From assembly GCF_002631205.1 (NCBI RefSeq), contig NZ_PDLO01000007.1:62001-126000 (forward strand): DNA of 64,000 bases, written 5' to 3'. Of the stretch, positions 34,589-44,008 are shown piece by piece. The DNA is from Neolewinella marina (GTDB lineage Bacteria > Bacteroidota > Bacteroidia > Chitinophagales > Saprospiraceae). The notes beneath the pieces are model-generated. The model did no database searches. It was given only the letters and a program-made list of their open reading frames with translations, and was not told the origin of the DNA. Each line of letters begins with the position of its first letter. Position 1 is the stretch's first letter. A program made the position numbers and the translations under genes.

Positions 34589-35137
34589 ATGAAGAAGATG
34601 ACTGCGACCAAGCAACAACAAAAAGATATACAAGATTTACTGTCGACCATTACCAATAGCCTGCGTGCCTTCAGCCTGAAACTGACGGGCAATATGAACG
34701 ACGCCGAAGACCTCTACCAGGATACCGCCCTGCGGATCATGACCAATGCGGAAAAGTATAACCCCGGCACCAACTTCAAGGCCTGGGCCGTCACCATCAT
34801 GCGGAATATCTTTATCAATAACTACCGCAAGAAGGTGCGCCGCAACCTGATCATCGACCAGACTCCGAATAACTACTACATCAACAGCGGCAACAAGACC
34901 GTCCTGAATGATGGCGAGAGCGAGGTAACCTTCAATGAACTCCAGGAACTGGTAGACCGCCTGCCCGACGATTTCCGCGTTCCCTTCCTGATGGCCTACC
35001 AGGGCTACAAATACGACGAAATCGCCGAACAATTGGGCAGCCCCCTGGGTACCATCAAGTCCCGGATCTTCTTTGCCCGGAAGAAATTGCAGAAGATGTA
35101 CGAAGAGATTATGCGGGAGCGCAGCAGCGTAGCATAA
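34589..35137 (+). CDS. ECF-type RNA polymerase sigma factor
   Basis: From the ATG at 34589 (MKKMTATKQQQKD) the product has 182 residues; a TTG five codons upstream is also in frame. Region 2 is seen in LRAFSLKLTGNMNDAEDLYQDT and the helix FKAWAVTIMRNIFINNYRKK. Region 4 is seen in VDRLPDDFRVPFLMAYQGYK with the turn DEIAEQLGSPLGTIKSRIFF, which are listed in order. It is divergent from an XRE regulator and has no anti-sigma gene beside it, so control probably runs through the regulator at its promoter. Confidence 0.93.
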   Translation: MKKMTATKQQQKDIQDLLSTITNSLRAFSLKLTGNMNDAEDLYQDTALRIMTNAEKYNPGTNFKAWAVTIMRNIFINNYRKKVRRNLIIDQTPNNYYINSGNKTVLNDGESEVTFNELQELVDRLPDDFRVPFLMAYQGYKYDEIAEQLGSPLGTIKSRIFFARKKLQKMYEEIMRERSSVA

Positions 35138-35443
35138 TTTTTCGCGTTTCTTCGGTAATTATTGTATTTTTGCCACTAAGTGTGTGACACTGATGTTTAC
35201 GTTGTGACCTGCACACCGCTTTTTTTTATACACTAAGAACGACTAAGATCCAGTAACTTTTGCTTTTGCTTCGTTGCACCCGGATAAAGGCCTTATGCCC
35301 CGTTCCCCGTGCAACAGTCTGAGGCGTAGGCGTCGGGCAATCGCCCGGCCGTACGCGTGCCCCTGCGCCCCGGTCTTTCCTTTACTGCGAACAGCTATAG
35401 AAGCATTGGTTACTTGGAGTTGGGTCCAAGACTGCCTACGTAC
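35138..35443 (+). other. 306-bp gap: possible promoter and structured leader of the NYN gene
   Basis: TATTTTTG at 35165-35172 is a perfect -7 box; no good -33 TTG was found. If used, it leaves a leader of about 265 nt. The leader can form GTTGCAC/GTGCAAC (about 35273-35316) and CGGGC-AATC-GCCCG (about 35336-35349) hairpins. It has no convincing small gene. It could be a 5' regulatory RNA, or the sigma gene's 3' end plus promoter. Confidence 0.4.
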
Positions 35444-36706
35444 ATGCCCGACAGCATAGCCATATTCTGGGATTTTACCCAGCTGCACGAGACCCTGCTC
35501 ACTGCGGCGAACAACGGTAATCCGTACCGCGTAACCCCAACCATAGACCAGCCGGAGGTGGTGGATATAAACTGCCTGCTGTCCTACGCCGACGAGGTAG
35601 GGCGGGTGGTCCTGAACCGCCTGTACGCCGACTGGCGCCCTTTCAGCAGTTACGCCGAGGTTCTCGGCGAGGCCCCCGTGGAACTCATCCAGTTGTTTCC
35701 CAACAATATGGGGCAGACCTCCGTCAGTCGCCAGTTGACGGCCGACGTGACCGCCCACCTGCAATCCGCCGATCGCGCCGATACCGTGGTCATTATTGGT
35801 GGTGGCAGCGAATACCGTCAGCTCCGGCAGATTGTCCGCGAACAGGGTGTAAAGCTGGTAGGTATCGGTGTCGAATCCGTTACCGATGCCTTCTGGATTG
35901 AAAGCTGCGACGACTTCAAGTTCTACGATCAGCTCGGCTGCGCCCGACTCTACACCGGCCCCCTGGACGATGTCAGCCTCGATTCCGAACGGGCCCGCGC
36001 CCTGCTCACCGCGGCCATGAGCCAGCTGGTGCGCTACTACGGCACCGAATGGATACAGCAGGTCCGCATCAAGCCGGCCATCATCCGCCAGGACCCCGAC
36101 TTCGACGAGGGGCTCATCGGCTACGAGGCCTTCAGCCACTTCCTGCGCGACCAGTCTGACCTCCTCGAACGTCGCCACCGCGAAGGCGAGCAGGAGCCGG
36201 AATACCGCCTGATTGACGGACCTACGGAGGCGGCTTCCCCCGCCGACCGGGTGCGCAATTCCGAGCACCTGGCCACCTACTACCTGCGGGTAGCCGGCCA
36301 GCAGGGCATCCGGATGCCCGACCCCGTCATCATGTGGGAAGGCATCGACGTATACGCCAGCTTCCTGGCCGACAACATCACCTTCCACTCCTTCTCCGAG
36401 ATCGACCAGGAATGTCTGCGCCTGCTGCGGGAAGATTTCCCCACCCTGTCCATGACCGAGGTCAAGAAGGTGCGGCAGGTGCTGTTCAAGTGCTTCCTTT
36501 TCCGCCCATCCGTGGACGATACCATCGGCTTCCACGAGGAGATTAAGGACTTGGCCGACATTGAGGACCGCTACTTTGAGCTTATGTTAGCCCGCATCGG
36601 CAACAACCTCGACGAGCCCCTGGACTACACCGCCCTGTCGCTGGCGCTTACGGGCAACCCCGACCAGGCCGACCGCCTGGAAGCCCTCGATACCGAGGAG
36701 GAATAG
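35444..36706 (+). CDS. NYN-domain protein with LOTUS/OST-HTH-like region
   Basis: The 420-residue product starts at MPDSIAIFWDF. Residues 1-160 form a NYN (PIN-like ribonuclease) fold, with SIAIFWDFTQL as first strand and TVVIIGGGSEYRQL as the site of the usual SGDSDF motif. Residues about 185-240 (ALLTAAMSQLVRYYG through FDEGLIGYEAFSHFLR) resemble an OST-HTH/LOTUS RNA-binding domain. Two conserved acidic positions are changed: the D-x-x-N of strand one is followed by T-Q, and SGDSDF reads GGGSEY. It might therefore bind RNA without cutting. The C-terminal 150 residues are unassigned. The start replaces a longer frame with no similarity. Confidence 0.8.
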   Translation: MPDSIAIFWDFTQLHETLLTAANNGNPYRVTPTIDQPEVVDINCLLSYADEVGRVVLNRLYADWRPFSSYAEVLGEAPVELIQLFPNNMGQTSVSRQLTADVTAHLQSADRADTVVIIGGGSEYRQLRQIVREQGVKLVGIGVESVTDAFWIESCDDFKFYDQLGCARLYTGPLDDVSLDSERARALLTAAMSQLVRYYGTEWIQQVRIKPAIIRQDPDFDEGLIGYEAFSHFLRDQSDLLERRHREGEQEPEYRLIDGPTEAASPADRVRNSEHLATYYLRVAGQQGIRMPDPVIMWEGIDVYASFLADNITFHSFSEIDQECLRLLREDFPTLSMTEVKKVRQVLFKCFLFRPSVDDTIGFHEEIKDLADIEDRYFELMLARIGNNLDEPLDYTALSLALTGNPDQADRLEALDTEEE

Positions 36707-36710
36707 GGCA

Positions 36711-36734
36711 GGGGCGGCGGTGCGCGGGTGCCGG
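36711..36734 (+). repeat. Copy 2 of a 24-bp intergenic element
   Basis: It matches 14692-14715 with one mismatch. It lies just after the NYN gene stop and 71 bp before pdxJ. Two copies in one window suggest a dispersed family. Confidence 0.5.
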
Positions 36735-36805
36735 CCGAAGGCCCCGAACCCTCGCGAACTCCGGGGCGGGTGCTACTTTAGCGGATACCCTAAACCAACC
36801 TCCGT

Positions 36806-37540
36806 ATGGTCCGACTATCCGTCAACCTCAATAAAGTAGCCCTCATCCGCAACAGCCGCGGGGCCAATTACCCCGACCTGCTCCGCGTAGCCGCCGACTG
36901 CGAACGCTTCGGCGCCCAGGGCATCACCATTCACCCCCGCCCCGACCAGCGCCACGCCCGCTACGACGACGTAGCGGCCCTCAAGGAAATCTTAACCACC
37001 GAGCTCAACGTGGAGGGGTATCCTTCCGAGCAATTTCTGCAGGTCGTCCTGGAGGCCCGCCCCCACCAGGTCACCCTCGTGCCCGATGAACCGGGGCAGT
37101 TGACCAGCGACCACGGCTGGGATACCGTAGGCCGCGCCGACGAACTTCGTGATATCATCACCCGCCTGCGGGAAGCAGGTATCCGCAGCTCGATTTTCGT
37201 GGACCCGGACCCCAAAATCCTGGAGGGTGCCGCCGCCATCGCAACCGATCGCGTAGAATTTTACACCGGCCCCTACGCCCACCATTACACCACCGACCGC
37301 GCCGCCGCCGTGGCCCCCTTTGCCGCCGCCAGCCGCCGCGCCGCCGCCCTGGGCCTCGGCATCAACGCCGGCCACGACCTCAACCTGGATAACCTGGCCT
37401 ACTTCGTAGGTGAACTGCCTGATTTACAGGAGGTAAGTATTGGTCATGCCCTCATCAGTGACGCCCTCTACTACGGGCTTTCCAACACCATTCAGCTCTA
37501 TCTGAGCCGCCTGCGCAAGGGCGGTGAGGCAGCCGAGTAG
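36806..37540 (+). CDS. pdxJ: Pyridoxine 5'-phosphate synthase
   Basis: The 244-residue protein is a typical PdxJ TIM barrel: LSVNLNKVALIRNSRG at the start, GITIHPRPDQRH binding phosphate, LNVEGYPS, LVPDEPGQLTSDHGWD, and the late AGHDLNLDNL and SIGHALISDA. It condenses 1-deoxy-xylulose 5-phosphate with 3-amino-2-oxopropyl phosphate to make vitamin B6 precursor. A TACTTTAG box 25 nt before the ATG (36774-36781) could be the -7 element. It is a single gene. Confidence 0.96.
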   Translation: MVRLSVNLNKVALIRNSRGANYPDLLRVAADCERFGAQGITIHPRPDQRHARYDDVAALKEILTTELNVEGYPSEQFLQVVLEARPHQVTLVPDEPGQLTSDHGWDTVGRADELRDIITRLREAGIRSSIFVDPDPKILEGAAAIATDRVEFYTGPYAHHYTTDRAAAVAPFAAASRRAAALGLGINAGHDLNLDNLAYFVGELPDLQEVSIGHALISDALYYGLSNTIQLYLSRLRKGGEAAE

Positions 37541-37609
37541 GGCGGAATTGTCATCTTGCCAAATAAAGGTTGGGTGGCGGGGTGGGGGAGCAAGAAATTA
37601 AATTAAAGG

Positions 37610-37639
37610 TTGTCTAGGCAGCGAAATAATTTAACTTTA
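37610..37639 (+). promoter_or_regulatory. Promoter with long leader for the susC operon
   Basis: TTG at 37610-37612 and TAACTTTA at 37632-37639 are 19 nt apart, with one mismatch in the -7 box. The predicted leader to the susC ATG is about 205 nt. It includes the short inverted stretch TGCATGACGTGCA, and otherwise no named riboswitch pattern. The rest of the 315-bp gap after pdxJ shows nothing else. Confidence 0.55.
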
Positions 37640-37855
37640 CGTTTATCCTAGCGGGAAAGTGTTCCCGACAGCGTAGGCCGATTCTGCATGACGTGCATGC
37701 CTTACTAGTATATAAAACCACCACCACCACCTACGTAATCCACCAGCAAGAAGAATAGACCTCACCCTCCGAATCAAAGCGGGCAACAGCCCCCTTGTGA
37801 CTAACCATATTGTATAACCATTGAGACTAAGTAATCAACTAAAACTTCAACTAGC

Positions 37856-40800
37856 ATGAGAAGACTTTCACTAGTGATTGCCTTCGTCTGTTTCGCCTTT
37901 GGCATAGCCATGGCGCAGCGGACGATCAGCGGTACTGTGACGGATAAATCCGGCCAGCCGCTGATTGGCGCTTCAATCCTGGTCAAGGGTACCACCTCGG
38001 GTACCGTGACCGACATCGACGGCAAGTTCGCCCTCGAGGTGCCGACCCCGGCCGAATTCCTGATCGTTAGCTACACCGGCTTTTCGACCCTGGAATACCC
38101 CGTGGACGGCATTTCCAGCGAGGTAACCATTGAACTCAGCGAGTCGGCCAGCCAGCTCAACGAGGTCGTCGTTACCGCCCTGGGTATCCGCAAGGAGAAA
38201 AAGGCCCTGGGATATTCGGTAGCCACCATCGGTTCCGGCCAGGTGGAGAACCGCGTCGAATCGGACGTGGGACGTATCCTTCGCGGTAAGGCCGCCGGTG
38301 TTGACATCACCCAGACTTCCGGTATCGCCGGTTCGGGTACCAATATCATCATCCGGGGCTACAGCTCGATCAACGGTACCAACCAGCCGCTGTTCGTAGT
38401 AGACGGGGTACCCTTCAACTCGAACACCAACTCCGACCTCGGCTCCCGCCAGGGTGGGGCGACGGCCTCCAGCCGCTTCCTTGACCTGGACCCCAACAAC
38501 ATCGCCGAGATCAACGTACTGAAGGGCCTTTCTGCTACCGTACTCTACGGTGAGCAGGGTGCCAACGGCGTTATCCTCGTAACGACCAAGAACGGTCAGG
38601 GAGGTGCCGAAGCCCAGAAAGGCTTCGAGGTGAGCGTAACCCAGGGCATTGCCCGTACGGAAGTAGCCAACCTGCCCGACTACCAGAACACCTACGGTAA
38701 CGGTTTCTCGGGCAACTTCGGCTGGTTCTTCTCCAACTGGGGCCCCGCCTTTGACGTGCGTGGCCAGAACGGCATTGCCGAGGATGGCACCGTCGAGCAC
38801 CCCCTCGATCAGGACCGCTACAACGAAGCCTTCCCCGAATACGATGGTGCGCGCTACGAGTACAAGCCCTACGACAACGTGACCGAGTTCTTCAACACCG
38901 GTACGGTGTACAACACCAGCGTAAGCGTAGACCGCAACTTCGGCAACGGCATCAGCTTCAACGCCAACTACAGCAACCTGGACGATACCGGCTTCACGCC
39001 CAACAACTTCTACAAGAAGCACAACGCTGGGGTAGGCGGTAAGGTAACCCTTGACAACGGCCTCCGGATCCAGACCAGCCTGAACATCGTCAGCAGCGAC
39101 CGCCAGGCGCCCCCGGCTTCGTTCAACTACGGTTCGAACCCCTCCGGCGGTGACGCTTCCGTATTCGCCAACGTACTCTACACCCCCCGCTCGATCGACC
39201 TGATGGGCCTGCCCTACCAGAACCCCATCGACGGCACCCAGGTGTACTACCGCCGTGGATCGGCCATCCAGAACCCGCTCTGGGGTGTCAACAACATGTT
39301 TGACAAGGAGGTGGTCAACCGCTACTTCGGTAACGTGGGACTGCAGTACGACCTGACCGACTGGCTCACGGCCCAGTACCGGATCGGTGTTGACGCTTAC
39401 ACCCAGGAAAACCGCCGCGAGATCAACCGTGGAGGCAGCCAAATCCCCGACGGACAGCTGCTTACGACCAGCCGCCGCAACACCATCATCGACCACGTTT
39501 TCAACGTGAGCTTTGACACTGACCTGAGCGATGCTTTCAACCTGAGCGGTGTCGTAGGCTACAACGAACGGGTGGACAAGTTTGACCTTACCGGGGTGAA
39601 CAGCACCAACCAGTTCATCTTCGACCTCTTTACCTCGGACAACTTCATCGAGCACAACGGCTTCCAGACGGTCCAGGATGAAGCTTACCGCGGCGTGTAC
39701 GCCAGCTTAACTGCCGGCTTCAACCGCTACCTCTACCTGACCGCCCAGGCCCGTAACGACTGGAGCTCCACCCTGGAGGCCGACCAGCGTTCGATCCTTT
39801 ACCCCTCGGTCAGCGTCAGCTTCGTGCCTACCGATGCCTTCGAAAGCCTGCAGGGCAGCCGGGTACTGAACTACCTGAAGCTGCGCGCCGGTTACGGCTC
39901 GTCCGCCCGCTTCCCCGATCCCTACACTACCCGCGCCATCCTGGGTTCTGCCACCAACGTCTCCCAGACCCCCGGCGGCAGACCGCTGAACATCAACACG
40001 GTAAGCAACCGCCTCGGCAACCGCCTGCTGGAGCCCGAACTGATCGGCGAACTTGAATTCGGTGTGGAAGGCCGCTTCTTCAACAACCGCGTCGGCATTG
40101 ATGTCAGCCTTTACGACAAGCAGTCGAGCGACCTGCTCGTGGACCTGCCCCTCGATCCCGCCAGTGGTTACACGACCACCCAGATCAACGCCGCCGAGGT
40201 GTCCAACAAGGGCATTGAAGCCCAGCTGAACCTCGTACCCTTCAAGGGCGACTTTACCTGGGACGCTACCCTGAACTTTACGAGAAACAAGAACATCGTA
40301 GAGAGCCTCACCGACGGGGTAGAGGAGATCGCCTTCGCCGGCTTCTCCAACCTGGGCAACTTTGCCATCCCCGGCCAGCCCTTCGGCGTCATCCAGGGTA
40401 TTCCCTACCAGCGCGGACCCAACGGCGGACTCTTGGTGAACAACTCCGGTTCCTACGAGCCCGGCAACTCCATCGACGTCATTGGTGATCCGAACCCGAA
40501 CTACACCATGAACTGGCTCAACACGATCAGCTACAAAGGTCTGAGCTTCTTCTTCCAGTGGAGCTACACCGACGGCGGCGACATCTACTCCGTTACCACC
40601 GCTACCATGCTGGCCCGTGGCCTGACCACCGACACCGACTTTGACCGCTTCCTGCCCCTCATCCTTGAAGGCGAAGACAGCGAAGGCAACCCCAACAACA
40701 TCCAGGGATACGCCGGCGACTACTTCTTCGATGCTTACTTCAACGCAGATGAAGGCTCCATTTTTGACGGCACCGTTGTTCGTTTGCGCGAGGTAGCCCT

Positions 40801-41023
40801 GAGCTACGCCCTGCCCGCCAGCCTGCTGGACCGTACTCCCTTCGGATCGATCAGCCTGCGGATTTCTGGTGAGAACCTGTTCTACAATGCCCCGAACTTC
40901 CCCGAAGGCGTCAACTTCGACCCCGAGGTGCTTTCGCTGGGCGTTGGTAACGGACGTGGCTTCGACTTCCTGACCGGCCCGACCGCCAAGAAGTACGGCG
41001 CCAACCTGACCCTCACCTTTTAA
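37856..41023 (+). CDS. SusC/RagA-family TonB-dependent outer-membrane receptor
   Basis: The 1055-residue protein has a signal peptide (MRRLSLVIAFVCFAFGIAMA), a carboxypeptidase-D-like domain (about 22-100, TISGTVTDKSGQPLIGASI), the ATP-independent plug (about 105-230, NEVVVTALGIRKEKKALGY and LFVVDGVPFNS), and a long 22-strand barrel with SusC-type features, ending in LTLTF. It imports oligosaccharides or peptides together with the SusD lipoprotein encoded next, using TonB energy. The substrate is not readable. It starts a susC-susD-lipoprotein operon with a long 5' leader and precedes a GMC oxidoreductase locus. Confidence 0.95.
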   Translation: MRRLSLVIAFVCFAFGIAMAQRTISGTVTDKSGQPLIGASILVKGTTSGTVTDIDGKFALEVPTPAEFLIVSYTGFSTLEYPVDGISSEVTIELSESASQLNEVVVTALGIRKEKKALGYSVATIGSGQVENRVESDVGRILRGKAAGVDITQTSGIAGSGTNIIIRGYSSINGTNQPLFVVDGVPFNSNTNSDLGSRQGGATASSRFLDLDPNNIAEINVLKGLSATVLYGEQGANGVILVTTKNGQGGAEAQKGFEVSVTQGIARTEVANLPDYQNTYGNGFSGNFGWFFSNWGPAFDVRGQNGIAEDGTVEHPLDQDRYNEAFPEYDGARYEYKPYDNVTEFFNTGTVYNTSVSVDRNFGNGISFNANYSNLDDTGFTPNNFYKKHNAGVGGKVTLDNGLRIQTSLNIVSSDRQAPPASFNYGSNPSGGDASVFANVLYTPRSIDLMGLPYQNPIDGTQVYYRRGSAIQNPLWGVNNMFDKEVVNRYFGNVGLQYDLTDWLTAQYRIGVDAYTQENRREINRGGSQIPDGQLLTTSRRNTIIDHVFNVSFDTDLSDAFNLSGVVGYNERVDKFDLTGVNSTNQFIFDLFTSDNFIEHNGFQTVQDEAYRGVYASLTAGFNRYLYLTAQARNDWSSTLEADQRSILYPSVSVSFVPTDAFESLQGSRVLNYLKLRAGYGSSARFPDPYTTRAILGSATNVSQTPGGRPLNINTVSNRLGNRLLEPELIGELEFGVEGRFFNNRVGIDVSLYDKQSSDLLVDLPLDPASGYTTTQINAAEVSNKGIEAQLNLVPFKGDFTWDATLNFTRNKNIVESLTDGVEEIAFAGFSNLGNFAIPGQPFGVIQGIPYQRGPNGGLLVNNSGSYEPGNSIDVIGDPNPNYTMNWLNTISYKGLSFFFQWSYTDGGDIYSVTTATMLARGLTTDTDFDRFLPLILEGEDSEGNPNNIQGYAGDYFFDAYFNADEGSIFDGTVVRLREVALSYALPASLLDRTPFGSISLRISGENLFYNAPNFPEGVNFDPEVLSLGVGNGRGFDFLTGPTAKKYGANLTLTF

Positions 41024-41058
41024 TCACACCAAACGAAAACGAAAACAAGCAACTACAT

Positions 41059-42774
41059 ATGAACTTGTTGAAAAAATGTTTACTGGTAGTCTCAGTACTA
41101 TCGGTCGCAGCCTGCGCCGATCTGGACGAGCTCCTGGTGAACCCCAATGGAGTGGCCCCCGATCAGGCCGACGCATCCTCCCTGTATAACAACATCCAAC
41201 TGGCCTTCAACGACATCCAGAACGACCCCTACTTCTTTGCGGCCGGACTGGCCCGGATGGACGCCGAAACCGGAGGATTTACCTACACCGCTACCCACCA
41301 GCCGACGGAATTCGACGGCATGTGGGGTGATTTCTACGCCGAATTCCTGCCAGACGCCGATGCCTTTATCGCACTGGCCGAACCGCTGGGACAGAACGCC
41401 GCCGTGGCCTCGGTGAAGATCATGAAAGCCTATGGCTACATGCAATTCGCCGACCTCTTTGGCGACGTGCCCCTTACGGAAGCTGGACAGGGCAACGCCG
41501 AAACGCCAATCACCAATCCCAGCCGGACCCCCGGGGCGGAAGTGTACGCAGCGGCCAATGCTATGCTGGACGAAGCCATTGCCCAACTGGAAGGTGCTGA
41601 TGACTTCACTGTAGCCTTCGATAATTTCTACGGTGGTAAAGCTGCCGACTGGCAGGCTCTGGCCCGTACCCTGAAGCTCCGCAATGCCGTGACCACCCGC
41701 CTCGTCGGTGGGGGAAGCGCCGTGCAGGGCATCGTCGACGCTGGCGACATCATCGACCAGAACAACGAAAACTTCGAATGGCACTACGGAGCCAACCGCA
41801 ACAACCCGAACAACCGTCACCCCTTCTACAACGACAGCTACGAGGAAAACGACGGGGTGTACCAGTCCAACTGGTACATGTGGTTGATGGCCGAGTCCAA
41901 AGGATTCATCGATCCCCGGACCCGTTACTACTTCTTCCGCCAGGACAAGAACATCTTCCCCAGCGCTGTGCAGAGCGACCCGAACGCCTTCGACTGCATC
42001 TTCACCGCGGTGCCGAATCCCGATGTTATCCCGCCCTGGTACGAGGCCGTCAGTGAAGACATGCCTTACTGCCTGGGCAGCTACGACCTTGGCTACTTCG
42101 GTCGCGATCACCTGAACGGATCGGGTATTCCGCCAGACGGACAGTACCGGACGGTCTTCGGACTATACCCCGCCGGCGGACGTTACGACGACGGGCAGAC
42201 CAACGAAGTGGTACAGAACGCCGGCACCGACGGTGCGCTCGGCGCGGGCATTGAGCCCATCTGGCAGGCTTCCTTCACTCACTTTATCCTCGCGGAAGCG
42301 GCCCTGACGGGCAACTACGATGCGGATGCCGGTGAGCTGCTTGAAAAGGCCATGAAACTCTCCTTCGACCGCGTAACTTCCTTCGAAAGCCTGGTTGACG
42401 GCAGTGAAGTCATCGCCACCGTTCCCGTGACCGTAACAATCGCCGATACCTACGCCGACGACGAATCCGTTGAGGAGTACATCGACTTCGTTATGGATGA
42501 GTACGAGAGCGCCGACGATACTGGTAAACTGGCCATCGTAGCCCGGGAGTACCTGATCGCCCTCTACGGCAACGGACTGGAAGCGTACAACCTGTACCGC
42601 CGGACCTGTCTGCCCATGGACGTTCAGCCCGCCATCGATCCCAACCCCGGTAGCTTCATTCGTTCGGCCCTGTACCCCTCGGTACACATCAACCGCAACC
42701 TGAACGCTACCCAGAAGGGATCCTTCACCGAGCCCGTCTTCTGGGACACCAACGATGCGAGCTGTAACTACTAG
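41059..42774 (+). CDS. SusD/RagB-family surface lipoprotein
   Basis: The 571-residue protein has a lipoprotein signal with C19 (LSVAACAD). The mature part carries LDELLVNPNGV and the helical TPR-like core typical of SusD, with KIMKAYGYMQFADLFGDVPL being the classic signature and a long C-terminal half ending near NATQKGSFTEPVFW. The sequence resembles the SusD-like_2 group. It caps the SusC pore and binds substrate at the cell surface. It begins 35 bp after susC. A hairpin without a T run (42803-42832) follows before the third gene. Confidence 0.93.
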   Translation: MNLLKKCLLVVSVLSVAACADLDELLVNPNGVAPDQADASSLYNNIQLAFNDIQNDPYFFAAGLARMDAETGGFTYTATHQPTEFDGMWGDFYAEFLPDADAFIALAEPLGQNAAVASVKIMKAYGYMQFADLFGDVPLTEAGQGNAETPITNPSRTPGAEVYAAANAMLDEAIAQLEGADDFTVAFDNFYGGKAADWQALARTLKLRNAVTTRLVGGGSAVQGIVDAGDIIDQNNENFEWHYGANRNNPNNRHPFYNDSYEENDGVYQSNWYMWLMAESKGFIDPRTRYYFFRQDKNIFPSAVQSDPNAFDCIFTAVPNPDVIPPWYEAVSEDMPYCLGSYDLGYFGRDHLNGSGIPPDGQYRTVFGLYPAGGRYDDGQTNEVVQNAGTDGALGAGIEPIWQASFTHFILAEAALTGNYDADAGELLEKAMKLSFDRVTSFESLVDGSEVIATVPVTVTIADTYADDESVEEYIDFVMDEYESADDTGKLAIVAREYLIALYGNGLEAYNLYRRTCLPMDVQPAIDPNPGSFIRSALYPSVHINRNLNATQKGSFTEPVFWDTNDASCNY

Positions 42775-42802
42775 TCGCTACGCTAACCCAACTTAATCCG
42801 CT

Positions 42803-42832
42803 GCCTTCCCGGTTCAACCGGGCCGGGAAGGC
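42803..42832 (+). other. Intercistronic hairpin between susD and the lipoprotein gene
   Basis: A perfect 10-bp stem (42803-42812 with 42823-42832) with a 10-nt loop lies in the 71-bp gap. There is no T run, so it may lower read-through or protect the upstream mRNA rather than fully terminate. Confidence 0.55.
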
Positions 42833-42845
42833 TAAACCATAAAAT

Positions 42846-43832
42846 ATGTTCCATAAATCATCGCTTTTCCTGGCCCTGATCGCGCTTGTGATAGCCGGTT
42901 GTGCCGACCCGGAAAAGACCCCCATCGTGACCCAGGACACTCTGTTGTTCGGGGCCTTTCCCCGCCTGGTTGAGTTGCGTACCGGCGAGTTCGACCTGGC
43001 CAACCTGGCGTCTTCCTCCTACGAAATGGAAGTAGACTTCGTCGATAACGCCGGAGGAGAGGATATCGCCCAGTACAACATCTACGTCGCCTTTGACGAC
43101 AACAGCACCTCGGGTGGCCGTCAGGATTTTTCTACTGAGTCCAAACTGTTCAAAACCTACGAGCCTTCCGACTTCCGTGCCGGCCCGAATGGCAATCTCG
43201 GCGTGGACGTGACGATCCCCTTCACCGAAGTAGCCAGCTTCGCGGGTGTGCCGATCGATTCCGTCCTCTCTGGCGACCGCTTTCAGGTGAGAACCGAGGT
43301 AGTCAAGGAAGATGGCCGGGTGTTCACTTCCGACAACTCCACCAGCGCCATCACCAGTGCTTTCGGCGGCATTTTCAATTTCAACATCAACGCTACCTGT
43401 CCGCTGCCGGACTCGAAGTTCTCGGGTGAGTACACCATCTCCTACGGTTACGTCTACGACGAGTTTGCCCTCTTCGGCGCACCCGTTCAGGCCCTGGGCA
43501 ACCCGCCCCTGGACCGTACGGTGACCCTGACCCCGGTCAGTGGATCCACTACCCGCCGGACGTTTGCCGTGGGTGTGTACGTGGCTCCCGGCTACAACTT
43601 CAGTGGAGGCACCGTCACCCTGGACTTTGCCTGTAATGAAGTGCGTTCCACTGCCATCGACTCCGGTGCCGGTTGCGGTTCGGGCTCAATTGCCGCTACC
43701 CAGAAGGGCGTAGCCAAATTCAACCTGAACGACGACAGCAGCTTCACCATCGAGTACACCGACTTTGGTGCTACCGACGGCGGCTGTGGTGTTGCGGGAC
43801 GTGATTTCAGCCTGGTCTTTACCAAGAAGTAA
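42846..43832 (+). CDS. Putative surface lipoprotein, third gene of the sus operon
   Basis: The 328-residue protein has a lipoprotein signal with C19 (LIALVIAGCAD). The rest is strand-rich, with repeats of the type FFNFNINATCPLPDSKFSGEY and four cysteines late in the protein (ACNEVRS, GAGCGSG, GGCGVAG). I do not recognise its family. Its place suggests a SusE/SusF-like or other substrate-binding accessory protein. A strong terminator follows directly after the stop. Confidence 0.75.
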   Translation: MFHKSSLFLALIALVIAGCADPEKTPIVTQDTLLFGAFPRLVELRTGEFDLANLASSSYEMEVDFVDNAGGEDIAQYNIYVAFDDNSTSGGRQDFSTESKLFKTYEPSDFRAGPNGNLGVDVTIPFTEVASFAGVPIDSVLSGDRFQVRTEVVKEDGRVFTSDNSTSAITSAFGGIFNFNINATCPLPDSKFSGEYTISYGYVYDEFALFGAPVQALGNPPLDRTVTLTPVSGSTTRRTFAVGVYVAPGYNFSGGTVTLDFACNEVRSTAIDSGAGCGSGSIAATQKGVAKFNLNDDSSFTIEYTDFGATDGGCGVAGRDFSLVFTKK

Positions 43833-43854
43833 TCCCGGACCCACCCGTCCCTGT

Positions 43855-43890
43855 AATGGGGCACCTCCCGCCCGGGGGTGCCCCATTTTT
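43855..43890 (+). terminator. Terminator of the sus operon
   Basis: A perfect 11-bp stem (43855-43865 with 43877-43887), with an extended GC-rich inner part, runs into TTTTT. It lies 22 bp after the stop. Confidence 0.85.
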
Positions 43891-44008
43891 CATTTCCCAC
43901 CCTACGGCGGTCGTAAAACCTTTCTCAAGCTGTCGGCCAAATGCCGGGGGCGGAGGCTGGGATTTCTGCAACCGGTGTCTATCTTACCCTTTCATTTAAC
44001 CACGACCC

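Noticed and set aside
42803-42832. Full terminator of the sus operon after susD
   Set aside because: There is no T run; a stronger terminator lies after the third gene, so the hairpin is listed as intercistronic.
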